From assembly GCF_003935425.1 (NCBI RefSeq), contig NZ_RHQN01000004.1:248001-312000 (forward strand): 64,000 bases of DNA. The letters run 5' to 3'. Both the position numbers and the translations under genes were made by a program. This DNA is from Pseudomonas sp. v388 (lineage in GTDB: Bacteria > Pseudomonadota > Gammaproteobacteria > Pseudomonadales > Pseudomonadaceae). Shown here in pieces: positions 45,714 to 54,851 of the stretch. The notes beneath the pieces were generated by a model. It was not told the origin of the DNA and did no database searches. It saw nothing but the letters and a program-made list of their open reading frames with translations. Positions within the stretch are counted from its first letter, which is position 1; every line of letters starts with the position of its first letter.

Positions 45714-45886
45714 GTTGAGCTCTCCCGGCGCAGACGACGCGCCTCTTGTTGCAGATAACGCCGACGCGCCATGACCGGCAGCGCCACATTGATGACCAGC
45801 ACCAGCAGCGCGATGCCGTACGCCGACCAGACGAACAGGCCGTGACGGCCCATGGCCAGAAAATCGCTGAATGACTCGAAACTCAC
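45710..45886 (-). CDS. ccmD: CcmD haem export helper
   Basis: The short membrane protein is 58 residues from the GTG at 45886 ([23 protein letters not shown]), with GGGGAATAAG upstream. It has one membrane helix and a basic C-terminus ([16 protein letters not shown]). CcmD helps release holo-CcmE from CcmABC. An open frame reaches further upstream, but the GTG fits the family length and leaves just one base after the ccmC stop. Confidence 0.88.
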   Translation of the reverse strand: MSFESFSDFLAMGRHGLFVWSAYGIALLVLVINVALPVMARRRYLQQEARRLRRESST

Positions 45887-45887
45887 C

Positions 45888-46676
45888 TTATTCCCCTTTC
45901 CCGTGACCGAGGCTGCGAAGCAGCTCTGCCTTGACCCACTGGGTGCGCGCTTCACGCTTGAGCACTTCGAGGCGCATGCGCAACAGCAGCACCGCACCGA
46001 AAAAGCAGTAGAAACCCAGGGTGGTGAACAGCAGCGGCAGCCACATGTCGATGGGCATCGCGGGTTTTTCGGTCAGGGTGAAGGTGGCGCCCTGGTGCAG
46101 GGTGTTCCACCACTCCACCGAATATTTGATGATCGGGATGTTCACCACGCCGACGATGGCCAGTACCGCACAGGCCTTGGCCGCGCTGTCACGATTGCGG
46201 ATGGCATTGCCCAGGGCAATCAGGCCGAAGTACAGGAACAGCAGAATCAGCATCGAGGTCAGTCGCGCATCCCACACCCACCATGAGCCCCAGGTCGGCT
46301 TGCCCCAGATGGCGCCGGTGACCAGCGCCAGCGCGGTCATCCAGGCGCCGACGGGCGCCGCGCATTGCAGTGCCACATCCGCCAGCTTCATCTTCCACAC
46401 CAACCCCACCACGCCGCAGATTGCCAGCATCACATAGCAGGACTGCGCCAGCATCGCGGCGGGCACATGGATGTAGATGATCCGGAAGCTGTTGCCCTGC
46501 TGGTAATCCGGCGGCGCGAACGCCAGGCCCCAGACCAGGCCCACCGCCAGCGACAGTGCGGCAGTGATAGCGAGCCACGGCATCAGGCGCGCGCTGGTGC
46601 CATAGAACCATTTCGGTGAACCGAGCTTGTGGAACCAGGCCCAGCTGATGCTGCTTTTGATCACATTGCTTTTCAT
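45888..46676 (-). CDS. ccmC: Haem exporter protein CcmC
   Basis: The protein is 262 residues from the ATG at 46676. It has six membrane helices with the tryptophan-rich haem motif [13 protein letters not shown] and conserved histidines in [13 protein letters not shown] and TLHQGATF. It loads haem onto CcmE. In many genomes the E. coli-type ABC transporter CcmAB later frees holo-CcmE; both its genes are next to this one. Confidence 0.94.
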   Translation of the reverse strand: MKSNVIKSSISWAWFHKLGSPKWFYGTSARLMPWLAITAALSLAVGLVWGLAFAPPDYQQGNSFRIIYIHVPAAMLAQSCYVMLAICGVVGLVWKMKLADVALQCAAPVGAWMTALALVTGAIWGKPTWGSWWVWDARLTSMLILLFLYFGLIALGNAIRNRDSAAKACAVLAIVGVVNIPIIKYSVEWWNTLHQGATFTLTEKPAMPIDMWLPLLFTTLGFYCFFGAVLLLRMRLEVLKREARTQWVKAELLRSLGHGKGE

Positions 46677-46730
46677 CACGGTGCATCCAGGGTTTTGCGC
46701 GAGCCGGACAGCGCCCGTTCGCAACCTCAA

Positions 46731-47402
46731 TTATTCGCCGACGCTGATCTTCAGGCCAGCCGCTATGGCAAAGGGTGTCAGGGTTACCGCCAGGGCAGCC
46801 AGGCTGCCGAGCCACAGCAGGTAACCGGCGGTCGGCATGCCTTGCAGTGCCGCCTGGAGTGCGCCGCTGCCCAGGATCAGGACCGGGATATACAGCGGCA
46901 GGATCAACAAGGCCAGCAACAGGCCACCTCGCTTGAGGCCGACAGTCAGGGCAGCGCCCACCGCGCCCAGCAGGCTCAGGACCGGCGTGCCCAGCAACAG
47001 GGAAAACAGCAATACCGGCAGGCAACGGCCCGGCAGGCCGAGCATCAACGCCAGCAGCGGCGCCAGCAACACCAGCGCCAGCCCGGAAAAGGCCCAATGG
47101 GCCAGCACTTTGGCCAGCACCAGCACCGGCAATGGGTGCGGGGAAAGGACCCATTGTTCGAGGGATCCGTCTTCGAAATCGCTGCGAAACAGCCCGTCCA
47201 GCGACAGCAGCACGGCCAGCAGGGCCGCTACCCACACCAGGCCCGGCGACAAGGTCTGCAACAGTTGAGTCTCCGGCCCGACGGCCAAAGGGAACAATGC
47301 AATCACGATAGCGAAAAAAACCAGTGGGTTGGCCAGCTCCGCCGGACGGCGAACCAGCAGCCGTGCTTCGCGGATGAGCAACAGGGTAAAGACATTCTTC
47401 AT
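46731..47402 (-). CDS. ccmB: Haem exporter membrane protein CcmB
   Basis: The 223-residue membrane protein has six helices. The opening [39 protein letters not shown] and [28 protein letters not shown] are specific for CcmB. It pairs with the ATPase CcmA, whose gene it overlaps by four bases. Confidence 0.94.
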   Translation of the reverse strand: MKNVFTLLLIREARLLVRRPAELANPLVFFAIVIALFPLAVGPETQLLQTLSPGLVWVAALLAVLLSLDGLFRSDFEDGSLEQWVLSPHPLPVLVLAKVLAHWAFSGLALVLLAPLLALMLGLPGRCLPVLLFSLLLGTPVLSLLGAVGAALTVGLKRGGLLLALLILPLYIPVLILGSGALQAALQGMPTAGYLLWLGSLAALAVTLTPFAIAAGLKISVGE

Positions 47403-48040
47403 ACCGGCCCCTGTCCCAGATCAAGGTCCCGATAGCCGGCCGGCGTCTGCGTCAGATTGTGGTGGGTGGTCAGCACGATCATGCCGCCCTGCTCGCAGTG
47501 CCGGGCCAGATGCGCTTCGAGCTGCGCGACGCCCTGTTTGTCCAGCGCGGTAAAGGGTTCATCGAGAATCCAGATCGGCGGGCCGGGCAGGTACAGGCGG
47601 GCCAGCGCCACCCGTCGCTGCTGACCGGCCGACAAGGTGTGACAGGTAACATCCTCGAAGCCGCGCAGGCCAACGGCTGCCAGCGCCGATTCGATGTCCG
47701 CCTCGCCGACCGGCTGATGCAACGCACATAACCAGGACAGGTTTTCCGCAGGGGTCAGCAGTTCCTTGATGCCTGCCGCATGGCCGATCCACAGCAGATT
47801 GCGCGCCAGCTCCGTTCGCTGTCGCTGCAACGGCAGGCCGTCAAGCAGGACTTCGCCGGCGGTGGGCTGCATCAGGCCGGCCAGCAGCCTGAGCAGGCTG
47901 GTCTTGCCGCTGCCGTTGGGGCCGCTGACCTGAATCATGTCGCCTGCCTGGAGGCACACGACGAGGTTCTCGAACAGCAGCCGACCGTCCCGTTCGCAAC
48001 ACAGGTCGCTGGCTTGCAGAAGTGGAGTCGCACGGGTCAT
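47399..48040 (-). CDS. ccmA: Haem export ABC ATPase CcmA
   Basis: This is a 213-residue protein; the ATG at 48040 gives the usual CcmA length. Walker A is [14 protein letters not shown], the signature is [16 protein letters not shown], and Walker B is [12 protein letters not shown]. The frame is open further upstream to 49009 but lies over the divergent fliK-like gene and has no domain content. It is the first gene of the ccmABCDEFGHI operon. Confidence 0.94.
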   Translation of the reverse strand: MTRATPLLQASDLCCERDGRLLFENLVVCLQAGDMIQVSGPNGSGKTSLLRLLAGLMQPTAGEVLLDGLPLQRQRTELARNLLWIGHAAGIKELLTPAENLSWLCALHQPVGEADIESALAAVGLRGFEDVTCHTLSAGQQRRVALARLYLPGPPIWILDEPFTALDKQGVAQLEAHLARHCEQGGMIVLTTHHNLTQTPAGYRDLDLGQGPV

Positions 48041-48232
48041 CAGGGTTTCCAGAACGGCATGGGCGCTGCGAAAGCGCCGAGTGCGGCACCGGCCAGGCAC
48101 CAGGCGGTTCAAGTCGGGATTGAAACGGCCGTTACATTGGTGCAACTTCGTTGCGTCCGGCCACTGCAAAATGGCCAGCATTATACATGTATGCCCTCTT
48201 ATCCGACGGGCAACTTGCGCAGGTTCATCCAA
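48041..48232. promoter_or_regulatory. Divergent promoter region of ccmA and the fliK-like gene
   Basis: The 192-base region contains both promoters, with an AT-richer patch at 48175-48195 (CAGCATTATACATG). No clear flagellar sigma-28 promoter was identified by eye. Confidence 0.35.
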
Positions 48233-49840
48233 ATGACAGGTGACATCACCAGCGTTCCCCCGGCCGTGCCCTCCACGGCGCAGCTGCGCGCGGGCATTAC
48301 CCAGGCTCAAGTGCTGACGTTGCTGCAGGCATCGCAAAATCTGGTGCCACAGGGTGAAACCGTGGACGCCGAAGTCGTCGCCCTCAAACAGGTCGACCAG
48401 AATTTCCAACTGTTGCTGCGACTGATTTCCGCCAATGGCACGCAAACCAGCCTGCCGGTCACCAGCACCCTGCCCTTCACGCCCGGCACCAGCCTGCAAG
48501 TGGCGCAAGCATCGCCCAATGAACTGACGCTGACCTTGCAGCAGATCAATACGGCGTTGAAAAACTCGCTGACCAGCATCGATACCCGACAACTGCCGGT
48601 CGGCACGTTGCTGCAAGGCAAGGTGCTGACCACTCAGGTGGTGGCCCAGGCGGTGAGCCAGCTGGCCGGCCAAGCGGCGACGCCTGCGGTGTATCGCTCC
48701 ATCGTCATGCTGCTCAACACGGCGCAGTCCGGCGCCAGTCTGACCATCGACAGCCCACAGCCTCTCACCGTCGGCAGTCTGCTCAGCGCTCAGGTGCAGG
48801 GCAATCAGGCGCTGAGTTTCGTCGCCCTGCCCGGCCGCATGGATCAACTGGCGCTGACGCAGCAGCTGACCACCCAGCAGAACCGCCAAGGCTCGCTGGA
48901 CACCTTGCTCAATGCCTTGCAGAACCTGCCGCGCACGACGACCAGTGGCAGCCCGGCATTGCAGGCCGCCGTTGAACAGGTGCTGGCCGGCATTCCGGAT
49001 CTCAAACAAATGACCAGCCCGGCCGGTGTCGCTCAGGCGTTGAATGCCAGTGGCCTGTTCATGGAAGCCAGGCTGCTCAGCGGCCTTGACCCGATGCAGA
49101 CGCCGGACCTCAAGGCCAATCTGATGCGGTTGATCGCGCAGATCCTGCCCGGTCTGCCGGACAATGCGTCCTACGGTGCGGCCGCCGCTTCGAACACCCT
49201 GGCCCGCGCCATGCCGAATCTGGTCCGAAGCGCGCTGGGGACCCTGGGGATGGTCGCGCCGCGTACCCCGCCCGGCAGTTTCCCGCTGCCCGCGCGCAAT
49301 CTGGGCGGCGGCGATAAGGAGGACGATCTTGAGCTACTGCTGAAACTGGCGGCGGCGGCCGTATCCCGGTTGCAGAGCCATCAACTGGGTGGCCTGGAAC
49401 AGACCCGCACCAACGCCGATGGCACCCAGGTGACCACCTGGCAAACCGAGATTCCGATGCGCAACGCCCATGACATCGTGCCGTTGCAGGTCAAGGTGCA
49501 GCGCGAAGACACGCCCGAACAGCATGGCAGCGCTGAAGAGCGGGACGCCGGCGAAATCGGCGAGAACCGGGAAAAGCTGTGGAAGATAGAACTGGCGTTC
49601 GATCTGGAACCGCTGGGGCCGTTGCAGGTTCAGGCGCAGTTGCTGCGTGGCACGCTGTCGAGTCAGCTGTGGGCCGAACGCCCGGACAGCGCGCTGCTCA
49701 TCGGCCAAGAGCTGGGTCATTTGCGTGAGCGGCTGGTGGCGTGCGGTCTGGCGGTCGGTGAACTGGCCTGCAACCACGGCGTGCCTGCCCAGGGGCCGCG
49801 CACGTCGCTCGAACAACGCTGGATCGACGAGAACGCCTGA
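48233..49840 (+). CDS. FliK-like hook-length control protein
   Basis: The protein is 535 residues from the ATG at 48233; an ATG at 48191 is an alternative. The long Gln/Thr/Leu-rich N-terminal part and the C-terminal FliK domain (about 400-520: [34 protein letters not shown], then [29 protein letters not shown]) match hook-length control proteins. It is followed, with one base overlap, by a soluble FlhB-like gene. The pair is far from the usual fliK site in the flagellar cluster, so it is likely a second FliK-type protein. Its exact role is uncertain. Confidence 0.8.
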   Translation: MTGDITSVPPAVPSTAQLRAGITQAQVLTLLQASQNLVPQGETVDAEVVALKQVDQNFQLLLRLISANGTQTSLPVTSTLPFTPGTSLQVAQASPNELTLTLQQINTALKNSLTSIDTRQLPVGTLLQGKVLTTQVVAQAVSQLAGQAATPAVYRSIVMLLNTAQSGASLTIDSPQPLTVGSLLSAQVQGNQALSFVALPGRMDQLALTQQLTTQQNRQGSLDTLLNALQNLPRTTTSGSPALQAAVEQVLAGIPDLKQMTSPAGVAQALNASGLFMEARLLSGLDPMQTPDLKANLMRLIAQILPGLPDNASYGAAAASNTLARAMPNLVRSALGTLGMVAPRTPPGSFPLPARNLGGGDKEDDLELLLKLAAAAVSRLQSHQLGGLEQTRTNADGTQVTTWQTEIPMRNAHDIVPLQVKVQREDTPEQHGSAEERDAGEIGENREKLWKIELAFDLEPLGPLQVQAQLLRGTLSSQLWAERPDSALLIGQELGHLRERLVACGLAVGELACNHGVPAQGPRTSLEQRWIDENA

Positions 49841-50163
49841 TGAGCCAACCCGACCACACACCCCGTCAGGCCATTGCCCTGACCTACGACGGCCAGCAGG
49901 CACCGACCCTGAGCGCCAAGGGCGACGACCAACTGGCCGAAGCGATCCTGGCGATTGCCCGGGAATACGAAGTGCCGATCTATGAGAATGCCGAGCTGGT
50001 CAAGCTGCTGGCGCGCATGGAACTGGGCGATAGCATTCCTGAGCCGCTGTACCGCACCATCGCGGAAATCATCGCCTTTGCCTGGCACCTGAAAGGCAAA
50101 TTCCCCGCCGGCCAGGACCCGGATGCACCACCGGTGGAGCGGGATATTACGCCGAGGGGCTGA
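49840..50163 (+). CDS. Soluble FlhB C-terminal-domain-like protein (FhlB type)
   Basis: The 107-residue protein aligns with the cytoplasmic domain of FlhB/YscU after the autocleavage site. AIALTYDGQQAPTLSAKGDDQLAEAILAIAREYEVPIYEN and SIPEPLYRTIAEIIAFAWHLK match, but the NPTH motif is replaced by TPRQ and there are no membrane helices. In FlhB the domain switches substrate specificity from hook to filament. A free copy may modulate that switch together with the preceding FliK-like protein. The start overlaps the upstream stop by one base. Confidence 0.85.
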   Translation: MSQPDHTPRQAIALTYDGQQAPTLSAKGDDQLAEAILAIAREYEVPIYENAELVKLLARMELGDSIPEPLYRTIAEIIAFAWHLKGKFPAGQDPDAPPVERDITPRG

Positions 50164-50506
50164 ACAGAAAGGCCGGTACATCCACAGCGCATGTAGCGCC
50201 TGGAAAACCGCCGTCGCCAGCAAGCTGCCTCCCACAGATATCTGCGTGCCCCCTGGCTTGCGACAATGCTGGGAGAAAACACAGATGGCTCGATAACGGG
50301 TCTGCTTACTGACCAAGGCACAACCTTGTGGGAGGGAGCCGACTGTCTTACCTTCCTAACTGACTGGTTGGCGGACCTGTGGGAGCGGACCGGGCGGCGC
50401 TCCGCTTGTCCGCGATGAGGCCGGTGCGGCTTCAGACCATGCATCGGCCCAAATACCGCCTTCGCGAGTAAGCTCGCTCCTACAGAAATCAGCGGAGCGA
50501 GGGGGG
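50164..50506. repeat. REP/BIME cluster, no gene seen
   Basis: Several copies lie in this 343-base convergent gap: GTCGCCAGCAAGCTGCCTCCCAC (50214-50236), a half element TTGTGGGAGGGAGCC (from about 50326), and a full pair CTGTGGGAGCGGACCGGGCGGCGC...TTCGCGAGTAAGCTCGCTCCTACAG (50388-50485). I see no other feature in it. Confidence 0.75.
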
Positions 50507-50908
50507 TTATTTAGGGGTGTTGCCGTGCAGTTTGGTCATCAGCTGGGCTTCGGCCTGGGTCAGGCCGCAGGACTGGGTCAGCTCTTCGACGCTGGCGCCC
50601 ATGCCGACCAGGCGCGCGGCCTGGGCGAAGGACAGCGTCGAGGGATCGCGCTGCTCCAGTACCGTCAGTTTGTCCGGCAACGGGGCGACGATGGCGCGCA
50701 ACTCATGCAGGGCTTCGCCCATGCGCACCGTGCCGCCCTGGTAGTTGTCCAGACGCCTGGCCAGGTCCCGAATCCGCTGATCGCGCTGGGCATCGGCCTC
50801 GTCACGCTCGGCATCGAGCTTGCGCTGACGCTTGGTTTGAGACACCAACATGCCCAGGGTCACGGCCCAGAGAATGCCCAGTACGATGACAGCGACCTCA
50901 AAAATCAA
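50507..50908 (-). CDS. DUF2802 protein of the chemotaxis operon
   Basis: The 133-residue protein probably starts with TTG at 50908, immediately after the cheW stop, with GGAG ten bases upstream. It has one N-terminal membrane helix (IFEVAVIVLGILWAVTLGMLV), a coiled coil (about 25-75) and a C-terminal helical motif (AQAARLVGMGASVEELTQSCGLTQAEAQLMTKLHG) typical of DUF2802. It is the last gene of the che operon in Pseudomonas. The function is unknown. Confidence 0.82.
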   Translation of the reverse strand: MIFEVAVIVLGILWAVTLGMLVSQTKRQRKLDAERDEADAQRDQRIRDLARRLDNYQGGTVRMGEALHELRAIVAPLPDKLTVLEQRDPSTLSFAQAARLVGMGASVEELTQSCGLTQAEAQLMTKLHGNTPK

Positions 50909-51388
50909 TCAGATGTTCTCCAGCTCGGACCACTCTTCTTCGGACATCATTTTGTCCAGCTCGACCAGGATCAACAGCTCGCCGTTCTTGTTGCAAACGC
51001 CCTGGATGAATTTGGCCGACTCATCGTTACCCACGTTCGGCGCGGTTTCGACTTCGGACTGACGCAAGTAGACCACTTCCGCCACGCTGTCGACCAGGAT
51101 TCCGACCACTTGCTTGTCGGCTTCGATGATCACGATACGAGTGTTGTCGCTGACCTCCACCGGCGCCAGGCCGAAGCGCTGACGGGTGTCGATCACGGTC
51201 ACCACATTGCCGCGCAGGTTGATGATACCCAGCACGTAGCTTGGAGCACCCGGCACCGGAGCGATCTCGGTGTAGCGCAGCACTTCCTGGACCTGCATCA
51301 CATTGATGCCATATGACTCATTGTCCAGGCGGAAGGTGACCCATTGCAGGATAGGATCTTCGGAACCCTGTGCAGACGACTTATTCAT
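50909..51388 (-). CDS. cheW: Chemotaxis coupling protein CheW
   Basis: The protein is 159 residues from the ATG at 51388, with GAGGG upstream. The CheW/SH3-like fold has LQWVTFRLDNESYGINVMQVQEVLRYTEI, PSYVLGIINLRGNVVTVID and VGILVDSVAEVV. It couples chemoreceptors to CheA. The 5' neighbour is the CheW-like ParP gene, 57 bases away. Confidence 0.94.
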   Translation of the reverse strand: MNKSSAQGSEDPILQWVTFRLDNESYGINVMQVQEVLRYTEIAPVPGAPSYVLGIINLRGNVVTVIDTRQRFGLAPVEVSDNTRIVIIEADKQVVGILVDSVAEVVYLRQSEVETAPNVGNDESAKFIQGVCNKNGELLILVELDKMMSEEEWSELENI

Positions 51389-51445
51389 ACCGCTAACCCT
51401 CACGTGTGTTCTCTGCGGGCGACGCGTTCGGCGCCTGCCCAATGA

Positions 51446-52279
51446 TTATTTCGACTTGTTGAACTGCTTGACCGCGCCACTGGCTATCAACTCGGCCAAC
51501 TCTGCTACATCCAGCAACGCGCACATGTGTTCGATCACCGTGCCCGCCAGCCAGGGGCGCTGCCCTCGCTGACTGCGCCATTTGATCTCGTTGGGGTCCA
51601 GGCGCAGCGAACGGCTGACCTGATGCACCGCCAGCCCCCACTCGTACCCTTGCACCGAAATCACGTACTGCAATCCCTGGCGAAAATCATCGCGGTAGCG
51701 GTCAGGCATGACCCAGCGCGCGGTATCCAGCACTTTCAGGTTGCCTGCCTGGCACGGCAGGATTCCAAGAAACCAGTCCGGCTGGCCGAACAGGGGCGTG
51801 AGCTCCTGACCGGCCAACGGGTAGATCGATCCAAGACACACCAGCGGCACCGCCAGCGTCAGCCCGGCGACATCGAACAGCAGGCACTCGAACGGTTCGT
51901 CGGCCCAGGCCGGACGACCTTCGCGGGCCGGCGGCGGCGTCGGCGTGCGCTGTGCGCCCATGACGCTCAGCTCGGCCACCGGCTCGACCAGCTCCACCAC
52001 CGGCACCTGGACTTGGGCCGGTTTCGGCGCAACGACCTGTTCGGCCACCACAGGCGCAGGCACCACTACCGGCGCGGCGGCGATGACTGGCGCAGCCACA
52101 GCCTTCACCCGGGCCTGCGCACGCGCGTCGAGGGCCTGCTCTTCGAGCACGGCCGCCTGGAATTCATCGACGCTGACAGAGGGTTCATCCAGCTCTGCGG
52201 TAGCGTCCTGCAGCAAGGCATCCAGATAGGACTGCAATGCCACTTTGGGTCGTGTTGCAACTTCTATGGGGCGGTTCAT
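51446..52279 (-). CDS. parP: ParP-like CheW-domain protein, polar chemotaxis array organiser
   Basis: The protein is 277 residues from the ATG at 52279. The N-terminal part RPKVALQSYLDALLQDA and a low-complexity Ala/Val/Pro linker (about 60-120) precede a C-terminal CheW-like domain (about 145-270: ECLLFDVAGLTLAVPLVCLGSIYP, WFLGILPCQAGNLKVLDTARWV). This layout, next to a ParA-type gene in a che operon, is that of ParP. In Vibrio ParP stabilises the chemoreceptor array and binds the polar ATPase ParC. The assignment is by architecture and context. Confidence 0.8.
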   Translation of the reverse strand: MNRPIEVATRPKVALQSYLDALLQDATAELDEPSVSVDEFQAAVLEEQALDARAQARVKAVAAPVIAAAPVVVPAPVVAEQVVAPKPAQVQVPVVELVEPVAELSVMGAQRTPTPPPAREGRPAWADEPFECLLFDVAGLTLAVPLVCLGSIYPLAGQELTPLFGQPDWFLGILPCQAGNLKVLDTARWVMPDRYRDDFRQGLQYVISVQGYEWGLAVHQVSRSLRLDPNEIKWRSQRGQRPWLAGTVIEHMCALLDVAELAELIASGAVKQFNKSK

Positions 52280-52381
52280 GCCAGGACCCAACGATAAATG
52301 GAGCGATTGCCGCCTGATGTTGTTATCGGCCGCATCGAGGTCCGACTTGAGCGGACCATGGAGAAAGAATGAGCACGCATG

Positions 52382-53170
52382 TCAGGCCACCTGAGCGGAA
52401 AGCTGTTCGGCGAGCAGATGTTTGAGCAAGGCCCGATAAGCGATCACGCCGCGGCTCCGGGCATCGTTCTGCGAGGGTGTCAGGCCCGCCCGACTGGCGT
52501 CGCGCAGGCGCGTGTCGACCGGCACATAAGCCTGCCAGACATGTTCGGGAAAACTGTCGCGCAACAGCTTCAGGGTTCCCATCGACGCCTGGGTACGGCG
52601 ATCGAACAGCGTGGGCACGATGGTGTAGGGAAGCGGCGTCTTGCGCGAGCGGTTGATCATGGTCAGGGTGTTGACCATACGCTCCAAGCCCTTGACCGCG
52701 AGAAATTCGGTCTGCACCGGCACCACCAGTTGCTGGCTGGCCGCCAGCGCGTTGACCATCAACACTCCCAGCAACGGCGGGCTGTCGATCAGCGCGTAGT
52801 CAAAATCCTGCCACAGCTGGGCCAGGCTCTTGGCGACCACCAGCCCAAGGCCGCTCTGGCCAGGAGACTGACGTTCCAGGGTAGCCAGGGCAGTGCTGGA
52901 AGGAATCAGGGAAATACGTTTGTCGCTGGTCGGCAACAGCAGCTGGCCGGGCAAGCCGGCCGGTACCGCGCCCTTGTGCAGGAACAGGTCGAACGCGCTG
53001 TGCTCCAGTTCATCGGGATTGTGCCCGAAGTAGCTGGTCATCGAGCCGTGCGGGTCCAGATCGACCACCACCACGCGCTTGCCGGCATCGGCCAGCAGGC
53101 CGGCCAGGGCGATGGTCGTGGTGGTCTTGCCGACTCCACCTTTCTGGTTGGCAACTGCCCAGACTCTCAT
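52382..53170 (-). CDS. parC: ParC-like (ParA/Soj family) ATPase
   Basis: The protein is 262 residues from the ATG at 53170, with AAGGA upstream. The deviant Walker A is KGGVGKTTTTIALAG, Walker B includes DYALIDSPPLLGVLMVNAL, and VVVVDLDPHGSMTSYFG follows the A motif. Position within the che operon, next to a ParP-like gene, identifies it as ParC, which places chemotaxis arrays at the cell pole and ensures their inheritance. Confidence 0.85.
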   Translation of the reverse strand: MRVWAVANQKGGVGKTTTTIALAGLLADAGKRVVVVDLDPHGSMTSYFGHNPDELEHSAFDLFLHKGAVPAGLPGQLLLPTSDKRISLIPSSTALATLERQSPGQSGLGLVVAKSLAQLWQDFDYALIDSPPLLGVLMVNALAASQQLVVPVQTEFLAVKGLERMVNTLTMINRSRKTPLPYTIVPTLFDRRTQASMGTLKLLRDSFPEHVWQAYVPVDTRLRDASRAGLTPSQNDARSRGVIAYRALLKHLLAEQLSAQVA

Positions 53171-53216
53171 TGATGTTTTTCCTTGCGCACAACGACGTCC
53201 ATACCAGAGAAGATGA

Positions 53217-54104
53217 CTAGGGAGCAGGCGACGGAGAATTGACAGTGTTAGTGCGTACCGGCGGCCTCGCTGGCACTGGTGCAGTTTGTGTGCCAGCGCG
53301 CCTGAGCGCCGCATCCGGCTGCACATTGGCCGAACCGTTGCTGGTCAGGCTGCGGCGCACTTCCAGATTGCGGGAGATGACCAGCACCACCCGACGGTTC
53401 TTGGCACGCCCAGCCGCAGTGGCATTGGTGGCAATGGGCTGGAACTCGCCGTACCCCACCGAGGCCAGCCGCGCCGGATTGACGCCGTCCATGGCCAGCA
53501 TGCGCACGATACTGGCCGAGCGCGCCGAGGCCAGTTCCCAGTTGGTGGGGTACTGCGCGGTGCTGATCGGCTGGTTGTCGGTGAACCCTTCCACATGAAT
53601 CGGGTTGTCGAAGCGTTTGACGATCCCGGCCACCTTTTCAATGATGTTGAATGCCTGGTCGCTGGGCATCGCGTCGCCGCTGCCGAACAAAAGGCTGGAA
53701 TTGAGTTCGATCTCGATCCACAGCTCGTTGCCGCGCACGGTCATCTGGTCGGAGCTGATCAGGTCGCCGAATCCGGCGCGCACCTCGTCGGCAATGCTCT
53801 GCAGCGCGTCCGAGGAACTCTGGCCGATACCGGCGTCGGTCTGTTCGCTGTCCTTGACCAGCGGCTCGGCGGGCTTGACCGACAACGGCCGCTGCTCGCC
53901 GATGGGGATTGGCTTCATGCTGCGCTCGGAGTCGTTGAATACGCCAACCAGCGCCTGGGAAAGAATCTTGTATTTGCCTTCGTTGATCGAGGAAATCGAA
54001 TACATCACCACGAAAAACGCGAACAGCAAAGTGATGAAGTCGGCGTAGGACACCAGCCAACGCTCATGATTTTCGTGCTCTTCGGGCTGACGACGGCGGG
54101 CCAT
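53217..54104 (-). CDS. motD: Flagellar motor stator protein MotD (MotB-like)
   Basis: The 295-residue protein has one membrane helix (about 18-40) with the proton-carrying aspartate in VSYADFITLLFAFFVVMYSIS. The OmpA-like peptidoglycan-binding domain (about 135-250) has VEGFTDNQP, ELASARSASIVRMLAMDGV and NRRVVLVI. It anchors the second stator MotCD. The C-terminus is an Ala/Pro-rich tail. MotC lies six bases upstream. Confidence 0.93.
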   Translation of the reverse strand: MARRRQPEEHENHERWLVSYADFITLLFAFFVVMYSISSINEGKYKILSQALVGVFNDSERSMKPIPIGEQRPLSVKPAEPLVKDSEQTDAGIGQSSSDALQSIADEVRAGFGDLISSDQMTVRGNELWIEIELNSSLLFGSGDAMPSDQAFNIIEKVAGIVKRFDNPIHVEGFTDNQPISTAQYPTNWELASARSASIVRMLAMDGVNPARLASVGYGEFQPIATNATAAGRAKNRRVVLVISRNLEVRRSLTSNGSANVQPDAALRRAGTQTAPVPARPPVRTNTVNSPSPAP

Positions 54105-54110
54105 GACCTG

Positions 54111-54851
54111 TTACTCCATGAAGCCTTGCAGCTTGAGTTCGATGGAGCGCGGGTTTTCACCCTCGGCGATGGACAGCAAGCCTTCGAGCAGCATTTCCCG
54201 GTAGCGCGACTGACGATGGACGATGGCCTTGAGCTTGTTGGCGACCGGCAGAAGAATCAGGTTGGCCGAGGCGACGCCGTAGATGGTGGCGACGAACGCG
54301 ACCGCGATCCCGCTGCCCAGCTGGCTTGGGTCGGCCAGGTTGCCCATCACGTGGATCAGGCCCATGACCGCGCCGATGATGCCCACGGTCGGCGCATAGC
54401 CGCCCATGCTCTCGAACACCTTGGCTGCCTGCAGATCACGGGTTTCCTGGGTGATGAAATCCACTTCCAGGATGCTGCGAATGGCTTCCGGCTCGGCACC
54501 GTCGACCAGCAATTGCAGGCCTTTGCGCGCGTAATTGTCAGGTTCGCCATCCGCGACGCTTTCCAGGCCCAGCAGGCCTTCCTTGCGGGCGGTCATGCTC
54601 CAGCCGATCACCCGGTCGACGCCGCTGGCCAGGTCGATACGCGGGGGAAACAGGATCCAGCTGACGATTTTCATGGCCCGCATGAACGCGCTCATGGGCG
54701 CCTGCAACAACGATGCGCCCAGGGTTCCGCCCAGCACGATCAATGCCGCGGGGCCGTTGAGCAGCGCACTGAGGTGACCGCCTTCGAGAAAGTTACCGCC
54801 AATGATTGCCACGAATGCCAGGATAAGACCGATAAGGCTCAGAACATCCAT
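54111..54851 (-). CDS. motC: Flagellar motor stator protein MotC (MotA-like)
   Basis: The protein is 246 residues from the ATG at 54851, with GAGG nine bases upstream. It has four membrane helices; the conserved cytoplasmic loop and the last helices read GGYAPTVGIIGAVMGLIHVMGNL and SGIAVAFVATIYGVASANLILLPVANKL. Its ATG overlaps the cheB stop (TGATG). With MotD it forms the second proton-driven stator of Pseudomonas, used at high load. Confidence 0.93.
   Translation of the reverse strand: MDVLSLIGLILAFVAIIGGNFLEGGHLSALLNGPAALIVLGGTLGASLLQAPMSAFMRAMKIVSWILFPPRIDLASGVDRVIGWSMTARKEGLLGLESVADGEPDNYARKGLQLLVDGAEPEAIRSILEVDFITQETRDLQAAKVFESMGGYAPTVGIIGAVMGLIHVMGNLADPSQLGSGIAVAFVATIYGVASANLILLPVANKLKAIVHRQSRYREMLLEGLLSIAEGENPRSIELKLQGFME

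Noticed and set aside
47399-49009. Extended N-terminus for CcmA (536 codons)
   Set aside because: The extra part lies antisense to the fliK-like gene; CcmA is complete from 48040.
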